From Chloroflexota bacterium (GTDB lineage Bacteria; Chloroflexota; Anaerolineae; Anaerolineales; Villigracilaceae), in the NCBI GenBank assembly GCA_020217065.1, contig JAIWOB010000094.1, forward strand, positions 1-10,000: a DNA stretch of 10,000 nt, written 5' to 3'. Both the position numbers and the translations under genes were made by a program. The notes under the pieces were generated by a model. That model searched no databases. It had not been told where the DNA came from and saw only the letters and a list, made by a program, of their open reading frames with translations. Below are positions 1 to 7,502 of the stretch, piece by piece; positions within the stretch are counted from its first letter, which is position 1; every line of letters begins with the position of its first letter.

Positions 1-8
1 CTGTCGTT

Positions 9-14
9 ATTATA
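9..14 (-). promoter_or_regulatory. Possible -10 element reading left out of the window
   Basis: The minus strand reads TATAAT here, a perfect -10 consensus, followed by only eight more bases before the window edge. Other genes in this window have the same hexamer close to their start codons, so a minus-strand gene may begin just outside. No convincing -35 is visible. The plus strand also reads TATACT at 11-16, so the direction is uncertain. Confidence 0.25.
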
Positions 15-58
15 CTCAGATTTTTTTTGTTGAACATTACAGTTCGCCGCTTTGTCGC

Positions 59-81
59 AAAAAACGCGCCTGAGCGGGCGC
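59..81 (-). terminator. Possible weak intrinsic terminator for the wecC-wecB operon
   Basis: Read on the minus strand, a GC-only 5-bp stem (GCGCC paired with GGCGC, plus-strand 77-81 and 66-70) with a 6-base loop is followed by one G and then six T (plus-strand A at 59-64). It lies about 135 bases downstream of the wecB stop, which is rather far, and the stem is short. The rest of 1-217 shows nothing I can assign. Confidence 0.3.
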
Positions 82-217
82 CAGACGCGAAAAGAAAAAG
101 GCACAGACCGCATGTGAAATTTTGAACGCCTGCTGCGGGCAAGCTTATTAATCGCTTCCCCACCGCCCGGCAAAACCTTTCCGAATTCAGTGTAGCACAT
201 CCCCCGCTCTTTTGTCT

Positions 218-1348
218 TTACAATTTTGAAAATACGCCGCCGGCTTCGCTCTCCTCGCGCAACAAAGCGACAATCCGTTCCGCAGCGCGACCGTCTCCAT
301 AGGGATTCGCCGCCTTCGACATGGACTCATAGACAGACTTATCGTCTAAAAGGCGTTCCGCTTCGTTCACAATGGAGGCGGTCTGCGTCCCAACCAGTTT
401 AAGCGTTCCCGCTTCCACTCCTTCCGGGCGTTCGGTTACGTCGCGCAGGACCAGAGTCGGGACTCCAAAAGCGGGCGCTTCTTCTTGAATTCCTCCGGAA
501 TCGGTGAGGATAAGAAAAGCGCGCTTCATCAAATGGACAAGGGGCAGGTAATCGAGGGGCGACAGCAAGGTAACATGGGCGGCGTTTGCAAGCAGGCGGC
601 GGACAGGTTCCTGCACGTTGGGATTGAGATGAACGGGATAGATAATTTCCACATCGCCGCGCGCGGCGAGTTTCAACAGGGCGCGGCAAATATTCTCAAG
701 CGGCTGACCGAAGTTTTCGCGGCGATGCGCGGTGACTAAAATCAGCCGCCGCGCTTGTAGTCTATCCGCGACCAGTTTGGCGACTTCCGCAGGCTCAGGC
801 TGGGCGGAAACAAAATGCAGCGCGTCAATGACCGGATTTCCCGTCACCTTGACCAGATTGGCAGGGACGCCTTCGCGCAATAAATTTTCGCGCGCCCATT
901 CCGTCGGCGCAAAGTGCAAATCGGCGACCGCGCCAGCCACGCGGCGGTTGACTTCTTCCGGAAAGGGCTGCCATTTGTCATGGGTGCGAAGTCCAGCCTC
1001 GACATGTCCAAATTTGATTCGGCGGTAATACGCTAACAGGGAAGCGACGGCGACAGTGGTCGTGTCGCCCTGAGCCAGGACCCAATCTGGGGCAAAATCC
1101 GAAAAGACGGGGTCGAGACGAGTGAAGATGGCGGCGCTGAGTTGCGCCAAAGACTGGTCATGACGCATCAGGTCAAGGTCATAATCTGGCTGGATTTCAA
1201 AGAGCCTAAGAACTTGGTCGAGCATCTGACGATGTTGGGCTGTGACGCAAACCCGCGATTCCACCCCCGCCGCGCGAGCCAGCAGTTTTACAATGGGAGC
1301 CATTTTCACGGCTTCCGGGCGAGTGCCAAAGACGGAAAGAATTTTCAC
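218..1348 (-). CDS. wecB: UDP-N-acetylglucosamine 2-epimerase (non-hydrolysing)
   Basis: Interconverts UDP-GlcNAc and UDP-ManNAc in the cytoplasm, the first step towards ManNAc or ManNAcA units in surface polysaccharides. The 376-residue product has the normal family length and carries its signatures in order: GTRPEAVKMAP at residues 8-18, AQGDTTT, HVEAGLRT, FPEEVNRR, TAHRRENF, PVHLNPNV, DSGGIQEEAP and RDVTERPEGVEAGT. I chose the GTG at 1348 because it puts the family's usual N-terminus (KILSVFGTRPE) directly after the start. A longer frame back to 1432 would add 28 residues encoded inside the wecC gene. The start overlaps the wecC stop as GTGA, so translation is probably coupled. I see no strong Shine-Dalgarno of its own. 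The frame ends at a TAA (218-220). The family call is very secure; the final polymer is unknown. Confidence 0.95.
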   Translation of the reverse strand: MKILSVFGTRPEAVKMAPIVKLLARAAGVESRVCVTAQHRQMLDQVLRLFEIQPDYDLDLMRHDQSLAQLSAAIFTRLDPVFSDFAPDWVLAQGDTTTVAVASLLAYYRRIKFGHVEAGLRTHDKWQPFPEEVNRRVAGAVADLHFAPTEWARENLLREGVPANLVKVTGNPVIDALHFVSAQPEPAEVAKLVADRLQARRLILVTAHRRENFGQPLENICRALLKLAARGDVEIIYPVHLNPNVQEPVRRLLANAAHVTLLSPLDYLPLVHLMKRAFLILTDSGGIQEEAPAFGVPTLVLRDVTERPEGVEAGTLKLVGTQTASIVNEAERLLDDKSVYESMSKAANPYGDGRAAERIVALLREESEAGGVFSKL

Positions 1349-2673
1349 GATTCTAGAGTGACAGATTTGGATTTGCCGTCGCCCAGACGGAAGAACGCAA
1401 AACCGGCGTTTTCCCACTGACCGCGCTCCCATCCGTTGACCGTGTCCACAAGGAGGCGGGCTTCAGTTTTTAAAGCGATTTCGGCGGGCGACAACTTCCG
1501 AAATTCGGAGTGATTGACAAGCAACAAGAGCGCGTCGGCGCCGGCGATGGCGTCTTCCAGACTCGACGCCATGCAAACGCCAGGTAGAGAAGCGTCCGGC
1601 TTGAACGGCTCCCAAGCCTTGACCTGCGCGCCTTCGGCTTGCAGCAAACGAACGACTTCAACGGCGGGACTTTCGCGCAGGTCGTCCACATCGGGCTTAT
1701 ACGCCAGACCAAGCGCGGCGATTTTTTTCCCCGCCATCGCGCCCAGGGCGCGCCGCACAACTTCAACCGCAAAATGCGGTTGTCCGTCGTTGACCTGGCG
1801 GGCGTGATAGATGAGAGGGGTCAATTGCGGAGCGGCTTCGACGAAAAACCAAGGGTCTACGCTGATGCAATGCCCGCCGACGCCGGGGCCGGGGTTGAGG
1901 ATTTTGACTCGAGGGTGCAGGTTGGCTATCGAAATCGCCTCCCAAACGTCCACGCCAAATTGGTCGGCAAGGCGGGAAAATTCGTTGGCGATGGCGATAT
2001 TGACGTCGCGGTAGGTGTTCTCCATCAACTTGACCATCTCGGCGGTGGTCGCGTCGGTCTGGATGATTTTGCCTTTGACAAAAACCGAGTACAGGTCGCA
2101 TCCCGCCTGCGCCGAGGCTGGGGTCACGCCGCCAATCACGCGGGCGTTTTCAATCAACTCGCGCATAATTTGACCGGGCAAAACCCGCTCCGGGGAATAC
2201 GCCAGATGAAAATCGCGCCCTGCCTCCAGCCCGGAACGGGCAAGGATGGGAGCGACCAAATCCATCGTCGTACGCGGCGGAGAGGTCGACTCTAAAACGA
2301 CGAGATTCCCCTTCCGCAAAAAGGGAACGATGGATTCGGCGGCGGAGGTCACGGCGCGCATATCCGCCACCTTATAAGTCAAGCCGTTATATTCGCCAAA
2401 ACGCCCCTCCTGAAAAGGGGTTGGCACGGCGATAAGGAAAGCGTCCGCCTCCGCAGGCTGGGAAGCGGCTTTAAAGTTGCCGGACTGAGCAGCCTTTTTG
2501 AGAGCGTCATACAAACCGGGTTCGTAAATGTGAATCTCGCCGCGATTAAGGGTCTCAACAACGCGCGGGTTGGCGTCCACGCCAAGGACGTTAACGCCAT
2601 GCGCCGCGAAGGTGGAAGCGGTAGGAAGACCGATATAGCCAAGCCCAATAACGCAAATATTTCTGAATTCCAC
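1345..2673 (-). CDS. wecC: UDP-N-acetyl-D-mannosaminuronate dehydrogenase
   Basis: NAD-dependent four-electron oxidation of UDP-ManNAc to UDP-ManNAcA, directly after the WecB reaction. The 442-residue protein has an N-terminal Rossmann motif (VIGLGYIG, residues 8-15), a central helical domain with EMVKLMENTYRD (K215, N219), the catalytic cysteine C269 in GVGGHCISVDPWF, and a C-terminal UDP-binding domain (about 315-430, LGLAYKPDVDDLRESP). The GGHC-VDPW form is typical of ManNAc/GlcNAc-type dehydrogenases; UDP-glucose dehydrogenases instead have GGSCFPKD. The start is GTG, with GGAG five bases upstream. The stop is shared with the wecB start (GTGA). Immediate pairing with wecB supports the substrate. 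Oxidation of UDP-GlcNAc by a WbpA-like relative is a less likely alternative. Confidence 0.93.
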   Translation of the reverse strand: MEFRNICVIGLGYIGLPTASTFAAHGVNVLGVDANPRVVETLNRGEIHIYEPGLYDALKKAAQSGNFKAASQPAEADAFLIAVPTPFQEGRFGEYNGLTYKVADMRAVTSAAESIVPFLRKGNLVVLESTSPPRTTMDLVAPILARSGLEAGRDFHLAYSPERVLPGQIMRELIENARVIGGVTPASAQAGCDLYSVFVKGKIIQTDATTAEMVKLMENTYRDVNIAIANEFSRLADQFGVDVWEAISIANLHPRVKILNPGPGVGGHCISVDPWFFVEAAPQLTPLIYHARQVNDGQPHFAVEVVRRALGAMAGKKIAALGLAYKPDVDDLRESPAVEVVRLLQAEGAQVKAWEPFKPDASLPGVCMASSLEDAIAGADALLLLVNHSEFRKLSPAEIALKTEARLLVDTVNGWERGQWENAGFAFFRLGDGKSKSVTLES

Positions 2674-2705
2674 AGAATCTCCAAAGGGTTGAATTTAGCG
2701 CCCGT

Positions 2706-2711
2706 ATTATA
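2706..2711 (-). promoter_or_regulatory. Putative -10 element for wecC-wecB
   Basis: The minus strand reads TATAAT, 32 bases before the wecC GTG. Transcription starting about seven bases later would give a leader of roughly 25 nt containing the GGAG ribosome site. No recognisable -35 sits at 16-18 bp upstream. This is the only promoter candidate seen for the two-gene minus-strand operon. Confidence 0.5.
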
Positions 2712-2878
2712 ACCTTTGCGCCGCTCAAGCATCGAACAACTTTCCGGCGTTGACCTTCGTAGATTTAATTAAGAAGACGCGCAAAAAACAACTTCCGTTT
2801 TTCTCAATGACCGACTTGACGATTGTGGAACGCCCGCAAAGCGAGCAGGCAAAACGTCAAATCAGACATTTCTTGTTG

Positions 2879-2884
2879 TATAAT
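2879..2884 (+). promoter_or_regulatory. Putative -10 element for nfeD-slipin operon
   Basis: A perfect TATAAT lies 15 bases before the ATG at 2900, and GGAGG (2890-2894) lies between them. Transcription starting at the usual distance would begin around 2891, inside the ribosome site, leaving an extremely short leader. No good -35 hexamer is seen. The rest of 2712-2878 shows no gene or structure I can support. Confidence 0.45.
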
Positions 2885-2899
2885 CGAGTGGAGGCATCC

Positions 2900-3514
2900 A
2901 TGGATTTTCTATTAGACCCCAATGTTGCGTACCTTGTTTTGTTAGGCGGAGTTTTATTGGGGCTTATGTCGCTGGTCACGCCCGGCACGGGGGCGTTCGA
3001 AATCGGCGCTTTCTTCTGTCTGGCTCTGGCTGGATACGCCGTTTACAACCTGTCCTTTAACGGCTGGGCGTTGCTTCTCCTTGTTTTGAGCGTCATTCCC
3101 TTTGTCTACGCCATACAAAAGCCAAAACGAGAGTTCTATTTAGGCGCTTCCATTCTGCTGCTGGTGGCGGGGTCTGTCTTCCTCTTCTCGACCGACGGCT
3201 GGAAACCAGCGGTCAATCCTGTAGTCGCCCTGTTGGCTTCAAGTTTGCTGGCGGTTTTTCTCTGGGTTGCGGCGCGAAAAACGATGCAAGCCAACGCCGC
3301 CGCTCCGGCTCACGACCTGGATGTCTTAATTGGGAAAAGCGGCGAGGCGCGCTCCAAAATTCATGGCGACGGCAGCGTCTACATCAACGGAGAATTGTGG
3401 TCGGCGCGCAGCGAGGAGACTATTCCGGCAGGCAGTCTTATTCGTGTCGTTCGGCGCGAGGGTTTAATCCTCGTGGTGGAAAAAGATTCATCTCAAACGT
3501 CGTCTCTTCAATAA
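2900..3514 (+). CDS. Short NfeD-family membrane protein
   Basis: Membrane protein that partners an SPFH protein; NfeD/slipin pairs are a widespread conserved unit linked to membrane microdomains. The 204-residue product begins with about five hydrophobic segments (roughly 10-28, 32-50, 55-71, 78-96 and 105-124). These include TPGTGAFEIGA after the first, matching the PG-G-G turn of the family. A soluble C-terminal OB-fold domain follows (about 139-195, LIGKSGEARSKI through LILVVEK). The ClpP-like serine protease domain of long NfeD proteins is absent, so this is the short form. I chose ATG 2900 because GGAGG lies five bases upstream. The frame stays open to a TTG at 2750, but that would add 50 residues unlike the family. 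The slipin gene follows 24 bases later, so the two are probably co-transcribed. Confidence 0.85.
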   Translation: MDFLLDPNVAYLVLLGGVLLGLMSLVTPGTGAFEIGAFFCLALAGYAVYNLSFNGWALLLLVLSVIPFVYAIQKPKREFYLGASILLLVAGSVFLFSTDGWKPAVNPVVALLASSLLAVFLWVAARKTMQANAAAPAHDLDVLIGKSGEARSKIHGDGSVYINGELWSARSEETIPAGSLIRVVRREGLILVVEKDSSQTSSLQ

Positions 3515-3538
3515 ATTCAAAATTATAAGGAGAACATT

Positions 3539-4441
3539 ATGGAAGTTTTGGGCGGCAGCCTGATTTGCATTATCGGCGCATTGGCGTTGATTGTCTTCGT
3601 GTTTCTCGCCAACGCCATCCGCATCGTCCCCGAATACCAGCGTTTGGTCGTCTTTCGGCTGGGACGCTGCATCGGAGCAAAGGGACCCGGCATCATCATC
3701 TTGATTCCGGTCATAGACCGCGGCGTCAAGGTAGACCTGCGCGAACAAGTGCGCGAAGTTCCGCAGCAAACCTCCATCACCAAAGACAACGCTCCCATCT
3801 CGATTGATTTCCTGTGGTATTTCAAGGTGATGGAGCCTACGCAGTCGGTTTTGCAGGTAACCAACTTCGAAGCGGCGGCGGCGGGTATTGCCGCCACCAC
3901 CCTGCGCGCCGTCATCGGCGGCATCCCGCTGGACGACGTGCTTTCGCAGCGCGAACACATCAACAATATGCTTCGCACCCGCTTGGATGAAGTCACCGAG
4001 CGCTGGGGCGTCAAAGTGACCAACGTCGAAATCCGCGAAATCGTTCCGCCGCGCGACGTGCAGGAAGCCATGAACCGCCAGATGTCGGCGGAACGCATCC
4101 GCCGCGCCGTTGTGACCGAGTCCACCGGCACGCGCGAAGCCGCCATCAACGTCGCCGAAGGCGAAAAGCAGGCTGCCATTCTCCGCGCCGAAGGACAGAA
4201 GCAAGCCGCCATCCTTGCGGCGGAAGGCGAACGTCAGGCGCAGGCGCTGCGCGCTGAAGGGTTTGCCGTCGCTCTTGAAGCCATCTTCAACGCGGCAAAG
4301 AACGTGGACCAAAAGACGATGACGCTGCAATATTTCGAGACGTTGAAGTCCATTGGCGCAAGCGCTTCCACCAAATACATTTTCCCGATGGAATTTACCA
4401 GCATGTTGGATAACTTCCTGGGTAAAGGCGGCAAGGGATAA
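3539..4441 (+). CDS. Slipin/stomatin-like SPFH-domain protein
   Basis: Inner-membrane scaffold of the stomatin/slipin family, thought to oligomerise in membrane microdomains and to work with NfeD. The 300-residue product has one N-terminal membrane segment (about 5-25) and then the SPFH/Band 7 domain (about 26-185, with VPEYQRLVVFRLGR, GPGIIILIPVIDR and the VPPRDVQEAM end). An alanine/glutamate-rich helical stretch follows (about 186-245) and then a C-terminal hydrophobic region (about 265-290, typical of oligomerisation segments). The helical part includes three tandem 11-residue units at 207-239. The ATG has a good AAGGAG six bases upstream. The gene lies directly behind nfeD and ahead of a strong terminator. 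The family is certain; the bacterial physiological role is poorly defined. Confidence 0.93.
   Translation: MEVLGGSLICIIGALALIVFVFLANAIRIVPEYQRLVVFRLGRCIGAKGPGIIILIPVIDRGVKVDLREQVREVPQQTSITKDNAPISIDFLWYFKVMEPTQSVLQVTNFEAAAAGIAATTLRAVIGGIPLDDVLSQREHINNMLRTRLDEVTERWGVKVTNVEIREIVPPRDVQEAMNRQMSAERIRRAVVTESTGTREAAINVAEGEKQAAILRAEGQKQAAILAAEGERQAQALRAEGFAVALEAIFNAAKNVDQKTMTLQYFETLKSIGASASTKYIFPMEFTSMLDNFLGKGGKG
4157..4255 (+). repeat. Three tandem 33-bp units inside the slipin gene
   Basis: Three consecutive 33-base units encode EGEKQAAILRA, EGQKQAAILAA and EGERQAQALRA (residues 207-239). The DNA copies have diverged at synonymous positions, so selection seems to act on the 11-residue protein periodicity, which suits a coiled coil of hendecad type. 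AEGE-rich repeats are normal for stomatin and flotillin relatives. Confidence 0.8.
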
Positions 4442-4460
4442 CCGCGTCCCGCCATGAAAG

Positions 4461-4493
4461 GTGGAAAGCGGAAAGCCCGCTTTCCACTTTTTT
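4461..4493 (+). terminator. Intrinsic terminator of nfeD-slipin operon
   Basis: A perfect 11-bp stem (GTGGAAAGCGG at 4461-4471 with CCGCTTTCCAC at 4477-4487) encloses a 5-base loop and is followed by six T. The stem can extend by a G-T wobble and A-T pairs into the T tract, so the A-rich flank could also serve the reverse direction. It starts 20 bases after the slipin stop. Confidence 0.93.
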
Positions 4494-4495
4494 AT

Positions 4496-4504
4496 TGATA
4501 CAAT
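4496..4504 (+). promoter_or_regulatory. Extended -10 element for the acetyltransferase gene
   Basis: TGATACAAT is an extended -10 (TGn plus TACAAT). It begins only three bases after the T tract of the preceding terminator, and six bases separate it from the ATG at 4511. The predicted transcription start therefore coincides with the start codon, and no Shine-Dalgarno sequence is present. Any -35 would have to lie inside the terminator stem. Confidence 0.55.
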
Positions 4505-4510
4505 TCCCGT

Positions 4511-4963
4511 ATGCAAATTCTCCCCGCCAACCTCCTCGATTTAAACGCCCTGCGTAAGCTTGAAGATGAGAGCTTCGGCAAAGACGCATGGTCGCTTCTC
4601 GACCTGATTGCCGTCCTCACCATGCCCGATGTGATTCGCCTTAAAGCGGTCGAAGACGGACAGATGGTGGGGTTTGTCGCAGGCGACCCGCGCCCGCGCG
4701 ACGGCTGGGGCTGGATTGCCACCATCGCGGTTGCTCCACGCTACAGGCGGAGAGGCATTGGGCGCGCCCTGCTTCACGCCTGCGAAGCCAAACTCAACGT
4801 CCCGCGTTCGCGGCTCACGGTCCGCGTCTCAAACCAGAGCGCGATTTCCATGTACCAACAGGAAGGCTATGTCACTACCGACATTTGGAGCGGCTATTAT
4901 AACGACGGCGAAGACGGCATCGTCATGGAAAAGGCGCTCTCCAATTCACCCGAAGGTTTATAA
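4511..4963 (+). CDS. GNAT N-acetyltransferase, RimI-like
   Basis: Acetyl-CoA-dependent N-acetyltransferase of the GNAT fold. The 150-residue length and layout resemble RimI, which acetylates the N-terminus of a ribosomal protein. The acetyl-CoA pyrophosphate loop is visible as IAVAPRYRRRGIGRALL (about residues 74-90, R/Q-x-x-G-x-G/A type). The C-terminal NQSAISMYQQEGY and the WSGYYNDGEDGIVMEK tail match RimI-type enzymes (asparagine, MY, then YY and ED near the end). The substrate cannot be read from sequence. The gene starts right at a predicted transcription start and lacks a Shine-Dalgarno. Its TAA stop (4961-4963) lies within the TATAAT ahead of rnd. GNAT membership is secure; the RimI role is tentative. 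Confidence 0.88.
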   Translation: MQILPANLLDLNALRKLEDESFGKDAWSLLDLIAVLTMPDVIRLKAVEDGQMVGFVAGDPRPRDGWGWIATIAVAPRYRRRGIGRALLHACEAKLNVPRSRLTVRVSNQSAISMYQQEGYVTTDIWSGYYNDGEDGIVMEKALSNSPEGL

Positions 4964-4964
4964 T
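4959..4964 (+). promoter_or_regulatory. Putative -10 element for rnd, overlapping the upstream stop
   Basis: TATAAT contains the TAA stop of the acetyltransferase gene and lies nine bases before the rnd ATG. No Shine-Dalgarno lies in between, which fits a leaderless or near-leaderless rnd mRNA. No -35 is evident. Co-transcription with the acetyltransferase remains possible, because only ten bases separate the genes. Confidence 0.45.
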
Positions 4965-4973
4965 ACGCTCCAT

Positions 4974-6110
4974 ATGCCTGAACCCCTCCCCCCGCCTGTA
5001 TGGGTAAACACAAAAGAATTATTGCAACAAACGCTCGATGACCTCGCCGCGCAGAGCCGCCTGGCAGTGGACACGGAATCCAACAGCCTGCACGCCTTTC
5101 GCGAACAGGTCTGTCTGCTTCAAATTTCATCGGCAAGCGCCGACTATCTCATAGACCCCCTGGCGCTGCAAGATTTGAGCGCCCTTGCCCCCATTTTTTC
5201 GAACCCGAAAATCGAAAAAATCTTCCACGCCGCAGAATATGACTTAATCTGCCTGCGGCGCGATTTTGGTTTCTCCTTCGCCAATTTATTCGACACGATG
5301 CACGCCGCCCGCGTGCTGGGCTATCCCGCCGTCGGGTTGGATACCCTGCTGAGAGACAAACTTCAAATTCAGACCGATAAACGCCATCAAAAAGCGAATT
5401 GGGCAAAACGTCCCCTGACGACGGAGCAAATCCATTACGCGCGGTTGGACACGCATTACCTCTTCGACCTGCGCGACACGCTGGAGAAAGAATTGCGTGA
5501 AAAGGAACGTCTGGAATTCGCAAAGGAAGATTTTAACCGCGCCTGCTTTTTTGATGAGCAAAAGATGAAAAGCAACGGCGCGTCATGGGAGCGCTTCGCC
5601 AATCGCAAAGACCTCTCAAACCGCGACCTAACCATCCTTGCCGCGCTCTGTCAATGGCGCGACGCTGAAGCCGAAAAGCTCAACCGTCCCGTTTACAAGG
5701 TCATGATGGACGAAACTCTCGTCGCCCTGTCGAAGAACCCGCCGGAACACAAAGTTGACCTTTCGGCGCTGGGGATGAGCGAGAGGCAGATTCAATTGTG
5801 GGGCGACTCAGTTTTGGAGGCTGTCCGCCAGGGCAAGAACGCCCCGTTGGTAAAGAGAAAACTAGCGGAAAGCCCCAGCGACGCCTATCTGCGGCGAATG
5901 GAAAAACTCAAATTGTGGCGCAAGAAAGTAGGCATAGAAATGGGCGTCGAGTCCGACGTCATCCTGCCGAAAGCCTATATCTCGGCAATCGCGCAGAATC
6001 CGCCAAAGAGTTTAGACGACCTGGCGCTTCTTATGAAGGAAACGCCTTCGCGTGTGGAAAAATACGGATTGCAGATATTAAAAGTTCTCGGAGTGAAAAA
6101 TGCGAATTAA
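4974..6110 (+). CDS. rnd: Ribonuclease D (DEDDy 3'-5' exoribonuclease)
   Basis: Trims 3' ends of tRNA precursors and other structured RNAs in the cytoplasm. The 378-residue product matches the family length. The DEDDy exonuclease residues are all present: D33 and E35 (VDTESN), D90 (HAAEYDL), and Y155 with D159 (YARLD). An HRDC domain follows at about 210-290 (RDLTILAALCQWRDAEAEKLNRP), with a second, more diverged HRDC-like helical region at about 305-378, as in classical RNase D. I chose ATG 4974 because it places the exonuclease at the expected distance. The frame runs open further upstream to 4674, but that part lies inside the acetyltransferase gene and looks like nothing. The 3' end overlaps the next gene by 11 bases. 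A tRNA gene lies 1.4 kb downstream. Confidence 0.94.
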   Translation: MPEPLPPPVWVNTKELLQQTLDDLAAQSRLAVDTESNSLHAFREQVCLLQISSASADYLIDPLALQDLSALAPIFSNPKIEKIFHAAEYDLICLRRDFGFSFANLFDTMHAARVLGYPAVGLDTLLRDKLQIQTDKRHQKANWAKRPLTTEQIHYARLDTHYLFDLRDTLEKELREKERLEFAKEDFNRACFFDEQKMKSNGASWERFANRKDLSNRDLTILAALCQWRDAEAEKLNRPVYKVMMDETLVALSKNPPEHKVDLSALGMSERQIQLWGDSVLEAVRQGKNAPLVKRKLAESPSDAYLRRMEKLKLWRKKVGIEMGVESDVILPKAYISAIAQNPPKSLDDLALLMKETPSRVEKYGLQILKVLGVKNAN

Positions 6111-7494
6111 ATTTCATGGCGCGGCTCATACCGTGACGGGCAGCCAGCACCTGCTGGAAATCAACGGCTCGAAACTGCTTCTGGATTGCGGGATGTATCA
6201 GGGCAAGCGCGCCGAAACCTACGAGCGTAACTTGAACTTCCGTTACGACCCGCCCAACGTGGACGCGATTCTGCTTTCGCACGCGCACATTGACCATTCG
6301 GGCAACCTGCCCAACCTTGTCAAACAGGGATATGAGGGACTCATCTACGCCACCCGCGCCACCGCCGAATTGGGCGGACTGATGATTTGCGACTCGGGGC
6401 GAATTCAAGAATCAGATGCGGCGTTCGTCAGCAAGAAACGCGCTGAACGAGGACAAGAACCTGTTGAGCCGTTGTACACCGAACAGGACGCCGAAGAAGC
6501 CGCCAGCCGCTTCAAGGGCGTGGATTACGACCAGGCGTTTGAACCCATTCCGGGCGTGGTCGCCCGTTTCCATGAGGCGGGACACATCCTCGGCTCGGCG
6601 TCCATCTCGTTGGAAATCGAAGAGAAGGGGCGCAAAATCCGCTTCTGGTTTTCGGGCGACATCGGCAGGTATCGAATGCCTCTGCTGCGCGACCCCATTC
6701 TGCCCGAAAAGGCGGATTACATGATTATGGAATCGACCTACGGCGACAAGTCGCACAGCAACCCCGAAAACGCCTTTATCGAATTCCGCGAGGTGGTCAA
6801 ACAGACAGTGGAGCGCGGCGGCAAGGTAATTGTCCCCGCCTTTGCCGTGGGGCGCACCCAGGAATTGGTCTACAACTTGAACGAGATGATGACCGAAGGC
6901 GACGTGCCCCATGTGCCAGTTTTTGTGGACAGCCCGCTGGCGGTGAACGCAACGCAGGTCTTCCGCAATCATACCGAATGTTTCGACGAAGAGACGCGTC
7001 AGTTTGTGATGGAGGCGCGTCACCCTGCGCTGGATTTCAAGATGCTGACCTATGTCAAATCAGTGGAAGAGTCCAAAGCCTTGAACGAACGCAAGGAGCC
7101 GATGATTATCATCTCCGCTTCGGGCATGGCGGAAACGGGGCGCATCGTGCATCACATCCGCAACAACATTGGCGACCCGAAAAATACCATCTGCATTGTC
7201 TCGTGGCAGGCGCCCCACACGCTGGGACGGCGGCTGGCAGACCGCGAGCCAGAAGTCAACATTTTTGGCGAATCGCACAAGGTCAAAGCCAAAGTGGCGA
7301 CCATCGGCGGACTGTCGGGTCACGCGGGTCAGGATTTGCTGATGAAGTACGCGCTGGGCGTTAAAGATTCCGCCAAACAAATTTTCCTTGTTCATGGCGA
7401 AGAACGACAGGCGATGACTCTGCAAAACCTCTTGAAGGAACGCGGCGTCCCGCAGACGTATTACCCCGAATTGCATGAAGGCGTGGAGATTTAA
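6100..7494 (+). CDS. Beta-CASP metallo-beta-lactamase RNA nuclease
   Basis: Zinc-dependent RNA nuclease of the CPSF/YSH1-like branch of the beta-CASP family; the characterised bacterial relative is Thermus TTHA0252. The 464-residue protein carries HAHIDHSG (H61, H63, D65, H66), then H162 (HEAGHILGS) and D187 (FSGDIG), completing the metal site. It also has the beta-CASP motif A acid E211 (MESTYG), the ISASGMAETGRIVHH segment, SGHAGQ (H408) and a final LVHGE (H432). All expected catalytic positions appear intact. I see no RNA-binding KH extension. The ATG lies inside the end of rnd (11-base overlap) with GGAG six bases upstream, so expression is probably coupled to RNase D. Family membership is secure; whether it acts as an endonuclease or exonuclease, and on what target, is unknown. 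Confidence 0.92.
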   Translation: MRIKFHGAAHTVTGSQHLLEINGSKLLLDCGMYQGKRAETYERNLNFRYDPPNVDAILLSHAHIDHSGNLPNLVKQGYEGLIYATRATAELGGLMICDSGRIQESDAAFVSKKRAERGQEPVEPLYTEQDAEEAASRFKGVDYDQAFEPIPGVVARFHEAGHILGSASISLEIEEKGRKIRFWFSGDIGRYRMPLLRDPILPEKADYMIMESTYGDKSHSNPENAFIEFREVVKQTVERGGKVIVPAFAVGRTQELVYNLNEMMTEGDVPHVPVFVDSPLAVNATQVFRNHTECFDEETRQFVMEARHPALDFKMLTYVKSVEESKALNERKEPMIIISASGMAETGRIVHHIRNNIGDPKNTICIVSWQAPHTLGRRLADREPEVNIFGESHKVKAKVATIGGLSGHAGQDLLMKYALGVKDSAKQIFLVHGEERQAMTLQNLLKERGVPQTYYPELHEGVEI

Positions 7495-7496
7495 GG

Positions 7497-7502
7497 TATA
7501 AT
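7497..7502 (+). promoter_or_regulatory. Putative -10 element for tRNA-Ser
   Basis: TATAAT begins two bases after the TAA of the nuclease gene and 55 bases before the tRNA. Transcription would start near 7509, giving a leader of about 44 nt to be removed by RNase P. The nearest -35-like hexamer (TTGCAT, 7471-7476) is spaced 20 bp away, longer than ideal. Confidence 0.5.

Noticed and set aside
1639..2295. Plus-strand open frame of 218 codons opposite wecC
   Set aside because: It is antisense to a gene with complete dehydrogenase motifs, and the translation has no recognisable features.
2750..2899. N-terminal extension of NfeD from a TTG
   Set aside because: No ribosome site is seen there. It contains the likely promoter of the gene, and the added residues are not family-like. 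ATG 2900 has GGAGG at good spacing.
3488..4516. Long open frame (342 codons) on the minus strand, antisense to the slipin gene
   Set aside because: It is the mirror of a GC-rich, biased coding region. The product is low in complexity and resembles no family, while the plus strand encodes an unmistakable SPFH protein.
4674..4973. Upstream 100-codon extension of the rnd frame
   Set aside because: It lies inside the acetyltransferase gene in another frame. RNase D homology starts at ATG 4974.
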